Shown here piece by piece: positions 40,809 to 47,153 of a DNA stretch of 64,000 nucleotides. Every line of letters starts with the position of its first letter. The first letter of the stretch is position 1. Position numbers and translations under genes: made by a program. The notes beneath the pieces were generated by a model, which was not told the DNA's origin, did no database searches, and saw only the letters and a list, made by a program, of their open reading frames with translations. Source of the DNA: UBA1672 sp050633285 (GTDB lineage: Bacteria; Pseudomonadota; Alphaproteobacteria; Micavibrionales; Micavibrionaceae); contig JBOEGG010000005.1 in NCBI GenBank assembly GCA_050633285.1, positions 496,001-560,000 of the forward strand, written 5' to 3'.

Positions 40809-41738
40809 TTACGCAGGAGCAACTGCACTATGTTCAAGTACGTTATCTCTGCCTTGTAAATAGTCGTTCATAACTTGTAATAGTGCTGTAGCGTGTTGCG
40901 TATCAGGCTTACTGTATAGCGATAGGTACGCTTGCATAACGTGTTCACTATCTCCGAACTCTACACCGTTAGACTTAAGGCTTGTCAGCATCTCTTCATC
41001 GGGCAGGGGATTGTAGTCCCGCTTTTCAGATGGACTTTGCTTAATTGACGGAACGCCGTTGTATTCTTTTCGTATTCCCATCGCATCAATAATCATGGCA
41101 TTGCCGACTTCGCAGAGTTCAAGATATGTATCGAATATGGGTTGCTGCGGATTAAACGGGATCTCTTTACGCATAACAATGTCACCCGTATCTATGCCGT
41201 TATCAATCTTGTGTAAGCTCTGGCCTACGGTCTTCTCTCCATCTAATGCGGAGTGAAAGGGGGTCAGTAGACCTTTGTACTCAGGTAAAAGACCAGGATG
41301 TAAATTGTAGAAAAATTTATCACCTGATAGCGCATCAACCAGTGGAGGTTCAAATATTGTGAGGCCGCGCACATTGATTGCGCCGTCAAAGCTGTCCATT
41401 TCATCAATGAAGGACTGATGGTTTACATCCGTTACATCCACAACGTTAATGCGGTGCATTTCTGCTAATTGATCCAGTGTGTAATTTACGCCCGTAATGG
41501 GGTCGCCATCCGCAGTAAGTGGATTATCATCAAGAAACGGTGCAACGGCATCGCGGTATAGTCCAGTCTCCATTTTGGAAATATGCTGATGTTCGGGGCT
41601 ATCCATGCCCTTTATATCTGGATCGCTTGTTACATAGACTGTCGGGTCGTACCCTTGGTCTATCAATGCGGGAATGGCTTTATTCAGTATTATGTTCCCG
41701 AATACATTTTCCCGCGTGATGATGGCAATTTTACTCAT
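40809..41738 (-). CDS. Formyltransferase-family enzyme (PurN/Fmt/sugar type)
   Basis: A Rossmann-like N-terminus (KIAIITRENVFGNIILNKA) leads to the formyltransferase core with the catalytic triad: N145 and H147 in YNLHPGLLPEYKG and D183 in GIDTGDI. The His-to-Asp spacing of 36 equals that of PurN. It should use N10-formyl-tetrahydrofolate. The acceptor is unknown; amino-sugar formylases, PurN and Fmt share this core. A C-terminal helical region of about 90 residues is unassigned. It overlaps the upstream HTH-sensor gene by 8 bases, so the two are coupled. Formyltransferases are unusual in temperate phages. Confidence 0.8.
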   Translation of the reverse strand: MSKIAIITRENVFGNIILNKAIPALIDQGYDPTVYVTSDPDIKGMDSPEHQHISKMETGLYRDAVAPFLDDNPLTADGDPITGVNYTLDQLAEMHRINVVDVTDVNHQSFIDEMDSFDGAINVRGLTIFEPPLVDALSGDKFFYNLHPGLLPEYKGLLTPFHSALDGEKTVGQSLHKIDNGIDTGDIVMRKEIPFNPQQPIFDTYLELCEVGNAMIIDAMGIRKEYNGVPSIKQSPSEKRDYNPLPDEEMLTSLKSNGVEFGDSEHVMQAYLSLYSKPDTQHATALLQVMNDYLQGRDNVLEHSAVAPA

Positions 41739-42423
41739 AGTCAGTAATTGCCTTTCCTGCCGGCTTTAATGTTTGGTGTTCCCACATAAAGTCAAATGAA
41801 TGTAATTCTGTGTTTAAGATGTCTTGTGACTGGATATTAATAATACGTATGTTGTTTTCTTCAAAAATAAGGAAGGCAACATTGTCCCCGTACATATATA
41901 TGGACTGCTCATTAAATATTTCTTTTTTGATCCACCTGTATTCAGCGAACCCGGAGGCTATCTGGTAGGGATCACCTTCGCAGCTCGTAATTTTAAATGA
42001 TATTTGACTATCTTCTGGGCGACTATCAGCAATGGCCTTCATGCGTGTCGCGTGTGACGCATACCATTCTTTTCCAAGAAGTCTCTCCCAATTTTCGGGA
42101 CGTGCGTTTCTAATTCTAAATTCACAGTATCCATCAAACGCCGCTTTATATACGCGATCCATAAACTGACGAAAACCATCTTTGCCTTCAAACTCTAACA
42201 CTTGCGCTTTAGATTTTTTGCGTATGCCTTCGTTATCAGTGAACTCTACACCTTGGCTTTCTATGGCAATTTGTATTTTCTTGATTGTGGATGTTTTAAC
42301 GTCTTGACCATTCAGGAGGCCTGTTATGGTTCCCTGAGATACGCCCGATTGGTGCACTAGGTCATCTTGTTTCATACCTGCAAGTGCGAGTGCTGCTTTA
42401 ATTTGTGCGGGTGTAATTGACAT
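41731..42423 (-). CDS. HTH regulator with C-terminal sensor-like domain
   Basis: An XRE-type HTH (residues 4-55, ALALAGMKQDDLVHQSGVSQGTITGLLNG) is joined to about 160 residues with the run FAEYRWIKKEIFNEQSIYMYGDNVAF, then IRIINIQSQDILNTELHSFDFMWE. That pattern resembles the C-terminal effector domain of TrmB-type regulators (YGDKVAI ... F ... LW). I infer a ligand-binding regulator that controls the overlapping formyltransferase. GCATAA repeats upstream may be its operators. Confidence 0.75.
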   Translation of the reverse strand: MSITPAQIKAALALAGMKQDDLVHQSGVSQGTITGLLNGQDVKTSTIKKIQIAIESQGVEFTDNEGIRKKSKAQVLEFEGKDGFRQFMDRVYKAAFDGYCEFRIRNARPENWERLLGKEWYASHATRMKAIADSRPEDSQISFKITSCEGDPYQIASGFAEYRWIKKEIFNEQSIYMYGDNVAFLIFEENNIRIINIQSQDILNTELHSFDFMWEHQTLKPAGKAITDYE

Positions 42424-42505
42424 ATTTATATCCTTATGAAGTTTTTATTACACACAATAAATTGTTATTCAATACCAAATATATAAAATTAATTATCAAT
42501 TACGC

Positions 42506-42543
42506 GCATAAATTATGCATAACTTTACTGATATATTGCATAA
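42506..42543. promoter_or_regulatory. GCATAA repeats, candidate operators
   Basis: GCATAA-A-TTATGC (42506-42518) is a perfect inverted repeat; further GCATAA copies start at 42517 and 42538. They lie 85-120 bases upstream of the HTH-sensor gene and just before the opposite-strand promoter at 42588, so one protein could control both directions. Confidence 0.45.
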
Positions 42544-42587
42544 TTGGTAAATAATACCAAAAAAGTAATAATAAATAATAAAAAAGT

Positions 42588-42617
42588 TTGACATAGTTTA
42601 GTCGTTTCTCATATAAC
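42588..42617 (+). promoter_or_regulatory. Strong sigma-70-like promoter
   Basis: TTGACA (42588-42593) and TATAAC (42612-42617) are separated by 18 bases (17 to an overlapping ATATAA). It is the best consensus promoter in the window and drives the small unit at 42695. Confidence 0.8.
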
Positions 42618-42627
42618 GAAATCAGTC

Positions 42628-42669
42628 GAAGGCAGTTACGTAAAATAAATAATAAATGCCTTCCAACTG
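42628..42669 (+). promoter_or_regulatory. Structured leader with alternative pairings
   Basis: GAAGGCA (42628-42634) pairs with TGCCTTC (42657-42663). CAGTT (42633-42637), sharing two bases with the first arm, pairs with AACTG (42665-42669). The two helices exclude each other fully or partly, or form a pseudoknot. It lies between the promoter and the 54-aa gene. Confidence 0.4.
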
Positions 42670-42694
42670 TATTTGAGTAAGAAAGGCTTGTGTG

Positions 42695-42859
42695 ATGAGG
42701 AAAAGAAATGAGGCGTTAAAAATGGATGAGTTCCATGATGTGTTAGATAAATTTGAGGTGACGTTGGCGGCGAATGTTGAGGTGGCAAAGGCTACTTTGG
42801 ACTTAGCGAATGACCATTTGTCTACATATCAAGTAATTTTGAAATCAATTAAAGAATAG
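42695..42859 (+). CDS. Small helical protein, 54 aa
   Basis: MRKRNEALKMDEFHDVLDKF continues into one or two amphipathic helices (EVTLAANVEVAKATLDLA...). AAAGG lies about 10 bases before the ATG. With a near-consensus promoter upstream and a strong terminator 28 bases after the stop, it forms an isolated unit. Function unknown; a small regulator or antirepressor would fit the position beside the repressor gene. Confidence 0.55.
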   Translation: MRKRNEALKMDEFHDVLDKFEVTLAANVEVAKATLDLANDHLSTYQVILKSIKE

Positions 42860-42886
42860 CAAAGCCCCCACACATATTTGCTATCG

Positions 42887-42922
42887 CCCCTGTCAGAACC
42901 CCACACTCTGGCAGGGGTTTTT
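42887..42922 (+). terminator. Strong intrinsic terminator
   Basis: CCCCTGTCAGA pairs with TCTGGCAGGGG (one G-U) around nine bases and is followed by TTTTT. It closes the small unit and faces the repressor operon. Confidence 0.85.
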
Positions 42923-42923
42923 A

Positions 42924-43130
42924 TTAGCTTAAAATCTCTTGTGCTTTAGGTGTGTTTTTGTCGATTAAAGTCTTTGTGTTGCATACTGCGCAGAACTTAT
43001 TTTTATTACTTGATCTCCATAATGTGTAAACAATGCCGATTGGAAAAAATAGAATCCATAGGCAGATTTCCATTAAGAAGCTTCCCGGAGTTTTTACATT
43101 ATCCTGTGTGTGGCAGGTGGTGCAGATCAT
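42924..43130 (-). CDS. Zinc-ribbon membrane protein, 68 aa
   Basis: MICTTCHTQDN and FCAVCNTKT give two CxxC pairs flanking one hydrophobic helix (FLMEICLWILFFPIGIVYTLW). The fold is probably a zinc-ribbon on a membrane anchor. The ATG overlaps the repressor stop by 4 bases, so it is co-expressed with the repressor in the lysogen. This makes superinfection exclusion or a lysogenic function possible. Confidence 0.7.
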   Translation of the reverse strand: MICTTCHTQDNVKTPGSFLMEICLWILFFPIGIVYTLWRSSNKNKFCAVCNTKTLIDKNTPKAQEILS

Positions 43131-43486
43131 TTTTTATCCTTAACAGAGCTTTTTATCTCTTGTAGGTCGTCTTGGGTGTTACGTATTTTCTTGATTGTGT
43201 CCATCATGCCATCAAACATTTGACGTTCTGTTTCATTGAAGCTTGCTATAACAGGGGCATGGTCTTGTGCCCAATCAGGGAGAGTATTACTTCCGGCAAG
43301 GTCTGGTAAAATGTCCGTTGGGTTACAGTCTAATGCGGACGATAGTTTTTCAAGCCAATCTGGAGAAAGCTTCCTTTCCCCTTTTTCCAAAAACTGTATT
43401 TGTCGCATTGATGTGTCACACAAGTCAGCTAATTGAGTTTGTGTGAGTTTCTTCGTTTTTCTAATGTTCTTCAAATTATTCTGCAT
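43127..43486 (-). CDS. CI-like prophage repressor
   Basis: The 119 residues carry an N-terminal HTH_3 domain (LTQTQLADLCDTSMRQIQFLEKGERKLS) and a helical C-terminus, without the LexA-type protease domain of lambda CI. It is transcribed away from the Cro-like gene and flanked by operators at 43507-43572, the classical repressor position. Induction therefore cannot rely on RecA-stimulated self-cleavage and probably needs an antirepressor or another route. Confidence 0.85.
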   Translation of the reverse strand: MQNNLKNIRKTKKLTQTQLADLCDTSMRQIQFLEKGERKLSPDWLEKLSSALDCNPTDILPDLAGSNTLPDWAQDHAPVIASFNETERQMFDGMMDTIKKIRNTQDDLQEIKSSVKDKK

Positions 43487-43506
43487 ATTTGAATCTATAT
43501 CTTATT

Positions 43507-43572
43507 GTACAAATTGTTCATACGTACAAAATATTCATATTTTCGATTGACGAAAAAGAGAACAGAATGTAC
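43507..43572. promoter_or_regulatory. OR-like operators (three sites)
   Basis: GTACA-AAT-TGTTC (43507-43519), GTACA-AAA-TATTC (43524-43536) and GAACA-GAA-TGTAC (43560-43572). The shared consensus with the OL sites is GWACA-N3-TGTWC followed by ATAT. The third overlaps the PR -10 and spacer; the first lies 21 bases upstream of the repressor start. Confidence 0.85.
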
Positions 43573-43575
43573 ATA
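43547..43575 (+). promoter_or_regulatory. PR-like early rightward promoter
   Basis: TTGACG (43547-43552) and TACATA (43570-43575) with a 17-base spacer. Transcription should start near 43582, essentially at the ATG of the Cro-like gene (43583), implying a leaderless mRNA. Confidence 0.75.
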
Positions 43576-43582
43576 TTTAGTT

Positions 43583-43798
43583 ATGAGCAATCTAACTGAC
43601 TTCAAATCAATCATAAACCTTTGGCCTACCAAGGCAGCCTTAGCAAGCGATTGTAAGGTTCAATATGGTCAAGTTAATCAGTGGGATAGGCGGAATAGTA
43701 TTCCATCTAAGTACTGGTCTGGCTTAATCAAATGCGCCTTAAGCAGAGGAATTGTAGGGATTACCTCTGATCTGTTGGTCAAAATAGATTCTAAATAA
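43583..43798 (+). CDS. Cro-like regulator
   Basis: 71 residues: MSNLTDFKSIINLWPTKAAL, then SDCKVQYGQVNQWDRRNSIP, a short helix-turn-helix of Cro/YdaS type, and a C-terminal helical part. It is the first rightward gene from PR. The frame stays open upstream to 43505, but that stretch is the operator region; ATG 43583 fits the promoter and no Shine-Dalgarno is present. Confidence 0.8.
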   Translation: MSNLTDFKSIINLWPTKAALASDCKVQYGQVNQWDRRNSIPSKYWSGLIKCALSRGIVGITSDLLVKIDSK

Positions 43799-43837
43799 CA
43801 ACTCCCCCATGCATTCCGCATTGGCGGGGGTTGTTTT
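43797..43837 (+). terminator. tR1-like terminator after the Cro-like gene
   Basis: AACAA..CCCCC pairs with GGGGG.TTGTT, with an inner ATGC/GCAT helix, followed by TTTTC. It lies directly after the Cro-like gene, as in lambda, so an antitermination mechanism may be needed for the genes beyond. Confidence 0.75.
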
Positions 43838-43855
43838 CAAAATAGGAACAAAGAC

Positions 43856-44038
43856 ATGATGCAATACGCACATACATCTAACTGCTTCGCTTTACCCATA
43901 TTTTCGAATTGGGGGAGTATTAACTTATCCACAGTTGTAGCGTCAAGCTTAAAAACCACAATTTATCTTTTTTTGTTTTTGATGTTGTTCAATTTATCCG
44001 GTTGTGATGCAGCGTTAGTATTAGGGGAGGCGTTATAA
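43856..44038 (+). CDS. Small lipoprotein-like peptide, 60 aa
   Basis: AGGAAC precedes an ATGATG start; the stop overlaps the next ATG (TAATG). A hydrophobic helix (TIYLFLFLMLFNLSGCDAA) ends in a lipobox-like LSGC, but the 30-residue N-terminal part before it is longer than a normal lipoprotein signal. A membrane peptide is likely; lipid attachment is uncertain. Confidence 0.5.
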   Translation: MMQYAHTSNCFALPIFSNWGSINLSTVVASSLKTTIYLFLFLMLFNLSGCDAALVLGEAL

Positions 44039-44346
44039 TGTCTCTATCCGAAGAAACAAAAGACCAAATCCATAAAATCATCAAAAATCGCGGTGTTTCA
44101 ATAGACATGCTCCGTACAGACATGGATATGAAATCCATTGCCACACGTAACTCAATCATCCTGCTTATGGGGACTATGGGCGTTTACCAACGTGATATAG
44201 CCGCATACCTGTATCAATCAATTGAATACGTGCAGAGGGTTATCGATGCAGCAAAAGAAGACTGCACAGAACCCAAAATCAGAACCACGAATTACACCCC
44301 CCGAGGAAGCACTGGCCGCAAGGTTGGTGGTTCAAATCCAGTTTAA
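44038..44346 (+). CDS. Small HTH-like protein, 102 aa
   Basis: The middle part RNSIILLMGTMGVYQRDIAAYLYQSIEYVQRVIDAA resembles a helix-turn-helix of DnaA-C or sigma type. The N-terminus is charged and the C-terminus basic. It sits early in the rightward operon, where a cII-like activator is found in lambdoid phages; that is a positional guess only. Confidence 0.55.
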   Translation: MSLSEETKDQIHKIIKNRGVSIDMLRTDMDMKSIATRNSIILLMGTMGVYQRDIAAYLYQSIEYVQRVIDAAKEDCTEPKIRTTNYTPRGSTGRKVGGSNPV

Positions 44347-44372
44347 TTTTAACCTTAATGAAAGTGAATAAA

Positions 44373-44681
44373 ATGTCAGAAAACGGAATAGGTCATAACT
44401 CAGCAGGTGAGCGCATTCGTTCATTCGTTGAAAGGGTAGAACGTTTAGAGGAGGAAAGGGCAGCTCTTGCGGAGGACGTAAAAGAAGTCCTTGCAGAAGC
44501 TGAAGGTGTCGGATTTTCGAAAAAGGTTATTAAAACTGTTGTGAAGGTGCGGAAAAACAAGCGTCAATTTGAAGATGATCTTTCTCTAGTTGAAACTTAC
44601 ATGGCAGCAATGGGTGAGCAGTTGAATTTTGATTTCAATGCTTCTTGCGTTGATGCAATGAATGAACTGATGGAGGAATAA
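44373..44681 (+). CDS. GapR-like (DUF2312) nucleoid protein
   Basis: From MSENGIGHNSAGERIRSFVE the sequence follows the GapR family: a long N-terminal coiled coil (VERVERLEEERAALAEDVKEVLAEAEG), then FSKKVIKTVVKVRKNKRQ and a C-terminal helix. GapR is an alphaproteobacterial protein that clamps overtwisted AT-rich DNA and aids replication. A phage copy before the replication genes is meaningful. ATG 44373 preferred to 44358. Confidence 0.85.
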   Translation: MSENGIGHNSAGERIRSFVERVERLEEERAALAEDVKEVLAEAEGVGFSKKVIKTVVKVRKNKRQFEDDLSLVETYMAAMGEQLNFDFNASCVDAMNELMEE

Positions 44682-44682
44682 G

Positions 44683-45066
44683 TTGTTTGAGGCCTTCATT
44701 CCAGTACCACCTTCTGTTAACGCCGCTTACCGTTCTGCTAGTCGTAACGGTAGGACGGTGGTTTATAAATCATCTGAATATAAGCGTTGGGAACAAGTGG
44801 CGATGAAGGCCTTACTTAAGGCGGGGATAAACCCTGATAGGCCTATGCTTGGCTCTTTGATCGTTCGTTATAATTATCATTTTCGCGATGCAGGACGTAG
44901 AGATATTGGCAATTTTGAAAAGGCACTTAGTGATTTTCTTGAAACAGTAGGTGTTTATAAAAACGATTGCCAGATTGATGAGCTGATACAGAGGCGCGGG
45001 AATATGTGCCGTGATAATCCATGTGTTCATGTGCTGATACATGAGAGGGAAGAGTTCAATGAATAA
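44683..45066 (+). CDS. rusA: RusA-family Holliday junction resolvase
   Basis: 127 residues with the RusA pattern: FIPVPPSVNAAYR at the start and the catalytic region RRDIGNFEKALSDFLETVGVYKNDCQIDEL with its aspartates. It resolves branched recombination and replication intermediates. A TTG start (44683) is used, two bases after the preceding stop. The MT-A70 gene starts inside its 3' end. Confidence 0.9.
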   Translation: MFEAFIPVPPSVNAAYRSASRNGRTVVYKSSEYKRWEQVAMKALLKAGINPDRPMLGSLIVRYNYHFRDAGRRDIGNFEKALSDFLETVGVYKNDCQIDELIQRRGNMCRDNPCVHVLIHEREEFNE

Positions 45067-45661
45067 CTTTCCGTCAGGGCAGTATGGTTTGATTTACTGT
45101 GATCCCCCATGGTCATACAAGATGTGGGGTGATGATACAGGATACGAAAAATCACCTGATAAGCATTATAGCTGCATGTCACATGATGATTTACTGGGTA
45201 TGCGTGACAATGTGTTGTTTGCCACTGCACCTGATGCTGTGTGCTTTATGTGGGCTGTCTGGCCTATGTTGGATCAAGCTCAAGCCTTAATGAAAGCATG
45301 GGGGTTCACATACAAAACTGGTGGTGCATGGCATAAGCGAAGTAAGCTTTGGACACCAGATTGTGAAGAACCGAAAAGTGCATTTGGCACCGGCTATATA
45401 TTCCGTAGTGCGTCTGAGCCTTTTCTCATCGGTACAGTGGGCGATCCCAAAACTAATAACAAGAGTACCCGTAATATCATAGAAGCTGCTGTGCGTGAGC
45501 ATAGCCGTAAGCCTGATTGTGTTTATGACATGATTGAGGGGCTGTTTGATGGCGCGTATTTGGAACTGTTTGCACGTAATGAACGCCCTAATTGGGCGTC
45601 GTGGGGTAATGAAACGGGTAAATATTCGAACCAAATCATAGGAGGTGAGGTTTGTATTTAA
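45059..45661 (+). CDS. MT-A70 family DNA adenine methyltransferase
   Basis: The catalytic DPPW is at residues 15-18 (GLIYCDPPWSYK), followed by the Pro/Trp-rich target segment and FARNERPNWASWGNE near the end. Such phage enzymes make N6-methyladenine in DNA, often protecting against host restriction. ATG 45059 with GGAAGAG upstream gives 200 aa. No restriction partner is present, so it is orphan. It converges with a leftward moron. Confidence 0.88.
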   Translation: MNNFPSGQYGLIYCDPPWSYKMWGDDTGYEKSPDKHYSCMSHDDLLGMRDNVLFATAPDAVCFMWAVWPMLDQAQALMKAWGFTYKTGGAWHKRSKLWTPDCEEPKSAFGTGYIFRSASEPFLIGTVGDPKTNNKSTRNIIEAAVREHSRKPDCVYDMIEGLFDGAYLELFARNERPNWASWGNETGKYSNQIIGGEVCI

Positions 45662-46185
45662 CTGTGCACGCTACGTCTCTTGAGGGATTTGTAAATGGAT
45701 TCTTGTATTTCTCTAATAAGGTTGTGTCCAACTGCTATATCATCGTCAATACGATGTCTCCATTCGTGTGGATTGGTTATCAGTTCTTGATACATGTCAT
45801 GCAAATTATGCTTGAGTGTTTCCATGGCAAATTGAATTTCATTTGCTGCTTTTATTTTGGCGGGTGTAAAGCCAGATACAAATTCATAGTTAAAAAGCTC
45901 TCTGTCATATTGCTCAACAAGATGCTTAAGAGCCAGAATCCTTTCCTTAGTAGCTTGAAAATTTTGAAAGTTCTTGGAAAGAATGTTCAGGTCAATGTCG
46001 ATATTATCAAGCATAGTATCATAGTATTTATTTCTATTTGCCAGTTCTATTCGGGTTTTGTACGTAGCAGCAAAATAGGCAATGCCAGCACTAAGGAGCG
46101 CGATCATGGATGCTATAAGGGGTTGGTAAGAGTATATAAAGCTCTGTCCATTTGGAACTGCAAAATAAGTTTCAAGATCAATCAT
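45658..46185 (-). CDS. Opposite-strand membrane protein (moron candidate)
   Basis: One hydrophobic helix near residues 20-42 (YQPLIASMIALLSAGIAYFAA), followed by about 130 residues of helical coiled-coil character (LANRNKYYDTMLDNIDIDL). It interrupts the rightward early operon on the opposite strand. An antisense frame of similar length exists but has no convincing protein character. Probably expressed from the prophage; family not recognised. Confidence 0.65.
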   Translation of the reverse strand: MIDLETYFAVPNGQSFIYSYQPLIASMIALLSAGIAYFAATYKTRIELANRNKYYDTMLDNIDIDLNILSKNFQNFQATKERILALKHLVEQYDRELFNYEFVSGFTPAKIKAANEIQFAMETLKHNLHDMYQELITNPHEWRHRIDDDIAVGHNLIREIQESIYKSLKRRSVHS

Positions 46186-46229
46186 AAAGTAATATGTAAT
46201 GATTCCCTTTTTGCAATCAAGGGGGGAAC

Positions 46230-47153
46230 ATGAGTTTTAACGCTTTCACATGGGTAATGGACTTAGACCTACCGAATACGAACTGCTTTGCGGTTCTATC
46301 CTGTATGGCCTCATACGCTGATGAAAAGGGTGTGTGTTGGCCATCTCAACAGACTATTGCAGATAAGACAAAGCTTGCTCGTGAAACTGTCTCACGGACT
46401 ATCAAAAAACTACGTGATTTAGATCTGGTTACACAGGAGGGGCGTGTCTATGTCCTGAACCTAAATGTGACACAGGATCACAATTGTGTGACTGACGATC
46501 ACAATTCAGAAAATGGAAATGTGACTGACGATCACACTACTGTGACTGAGGATCACACCGATGTGACTGACGATCACAGCCATCTTAATCAGTCAATTAA
46601 TCAGTCAATTAATCCTACTACTGAAATGTCTCCCCCTGACATATGTCACAGTGAAAATAAAATTCAAAATGTGAAATCATCAAGGCAAGGAATTACCAAT
46701 TCGCGCTTTGAGGAATTTTGGGAACTGTACCCACGGCAGAGGCGAGGAAATAAACAAAAGGCTCTCAGGTCATACCTGAAAGCTTTGAAAGAAGATCGAG
46801 CAACCGAAGAGGAGATTATCAATGGGCTTCAATCATATCGGATCAGTAACGAGGTCAAGCGAGGCTTTGCCAAAGGAGCAGCTGCATGGCTCAGCGATGA
46901 CAGGTGGTCAAACGACTACGGCAGGGGGGCAGGCCAACAGCAAAGCGTTACCGAACACGCAGAGCAGTGCGTCGAAGACGTCCTTGCCGAGTACGGAGTA
47001 CCAACGGAAAGTGTGCCCGGAGAAAGCCAGTATGATAGCCAGAATGGTTCAACAACTGTTCGACATTCAGAACACCTACGGGTTCAAACCGGATCAATTG
47101 AAAAACAAGATGAGAGCTATGATCGAGGTGCTTTCCCAATTCTCGAAGGATGA
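46230..47153 (+). CDS. Replication initiator O-like protein with internal origin
   Basis: 307 residues: an N-terminal winged helix (HTH_36 type, NTNCFAVLSCMASYADEKGVCWPSQQTIA), a repeat region whose codons form the iterons (repeated VTDDH), then a conserved domain (FEEFWELYPRQRRGNKQKA; GFAKGAAAWLSDDRW) and a low-complexity tail. It matches the lambda O plan, in which the initiator gene carries ori. GGGGGGAAC precedes the ATG. Its last 122 bases overlap the next gene out of frame. Confidence 0.82.
   Translation: MSFNAFTWVMDLDLPNTNCFAVLSCMASYADEKGVCWPSQQTIADKTKLARETVSRTIKKLRDLDLVTQEGRVYVLNLNVTQDHNCVTDDHNSENGNVTDDHTTVTEDHTDVTDDHSHLNQSINQSINPTTEMSPPDICHSENKIQNVKSSRQGITNSRFEEFWELYPRQRRGNKQKALRSYLKALKEDRATEEEIINGLQSYRISNEVKRGFAKGAAAWLSDDRWSNDYGRGAGQQQSVTEHAEQCVEDVLAEYGVPTESVPGESQYDSQNGSTTVRHSEHLRVQTGSIEKQDESYDRGAFPILEG
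46467..46577. repeat. Iterons of the phage replication origin
   Basis: GTGA-N7-TCAC (consensus GTGACTGACGATCAC) occurs at 46467, 46488, 46521, 46542 and 46563, each 15 bases long and most 21 bases apart. They are followed by the AT-rich direct repeats AATCAGTCAATT (46587-46613), a likely DNA unwinding element. Position and layout match lambda-type oriλ. Confidence 0.85.

Noticed and set aside
44300..44346. T-arm-like GGTTCAAATCC at the end of the 102-aa gene
   Set aside because: No matching acceptor, D or anticodon arms; a short chance match.
45652..46233. 193-codon rightward frame opposite the membrane gene at 45658-46185
   Set aside because: Cys/Ile/Phe-rich composition without domain character; the leftward frame has a clear membrane helix and coiled coil.
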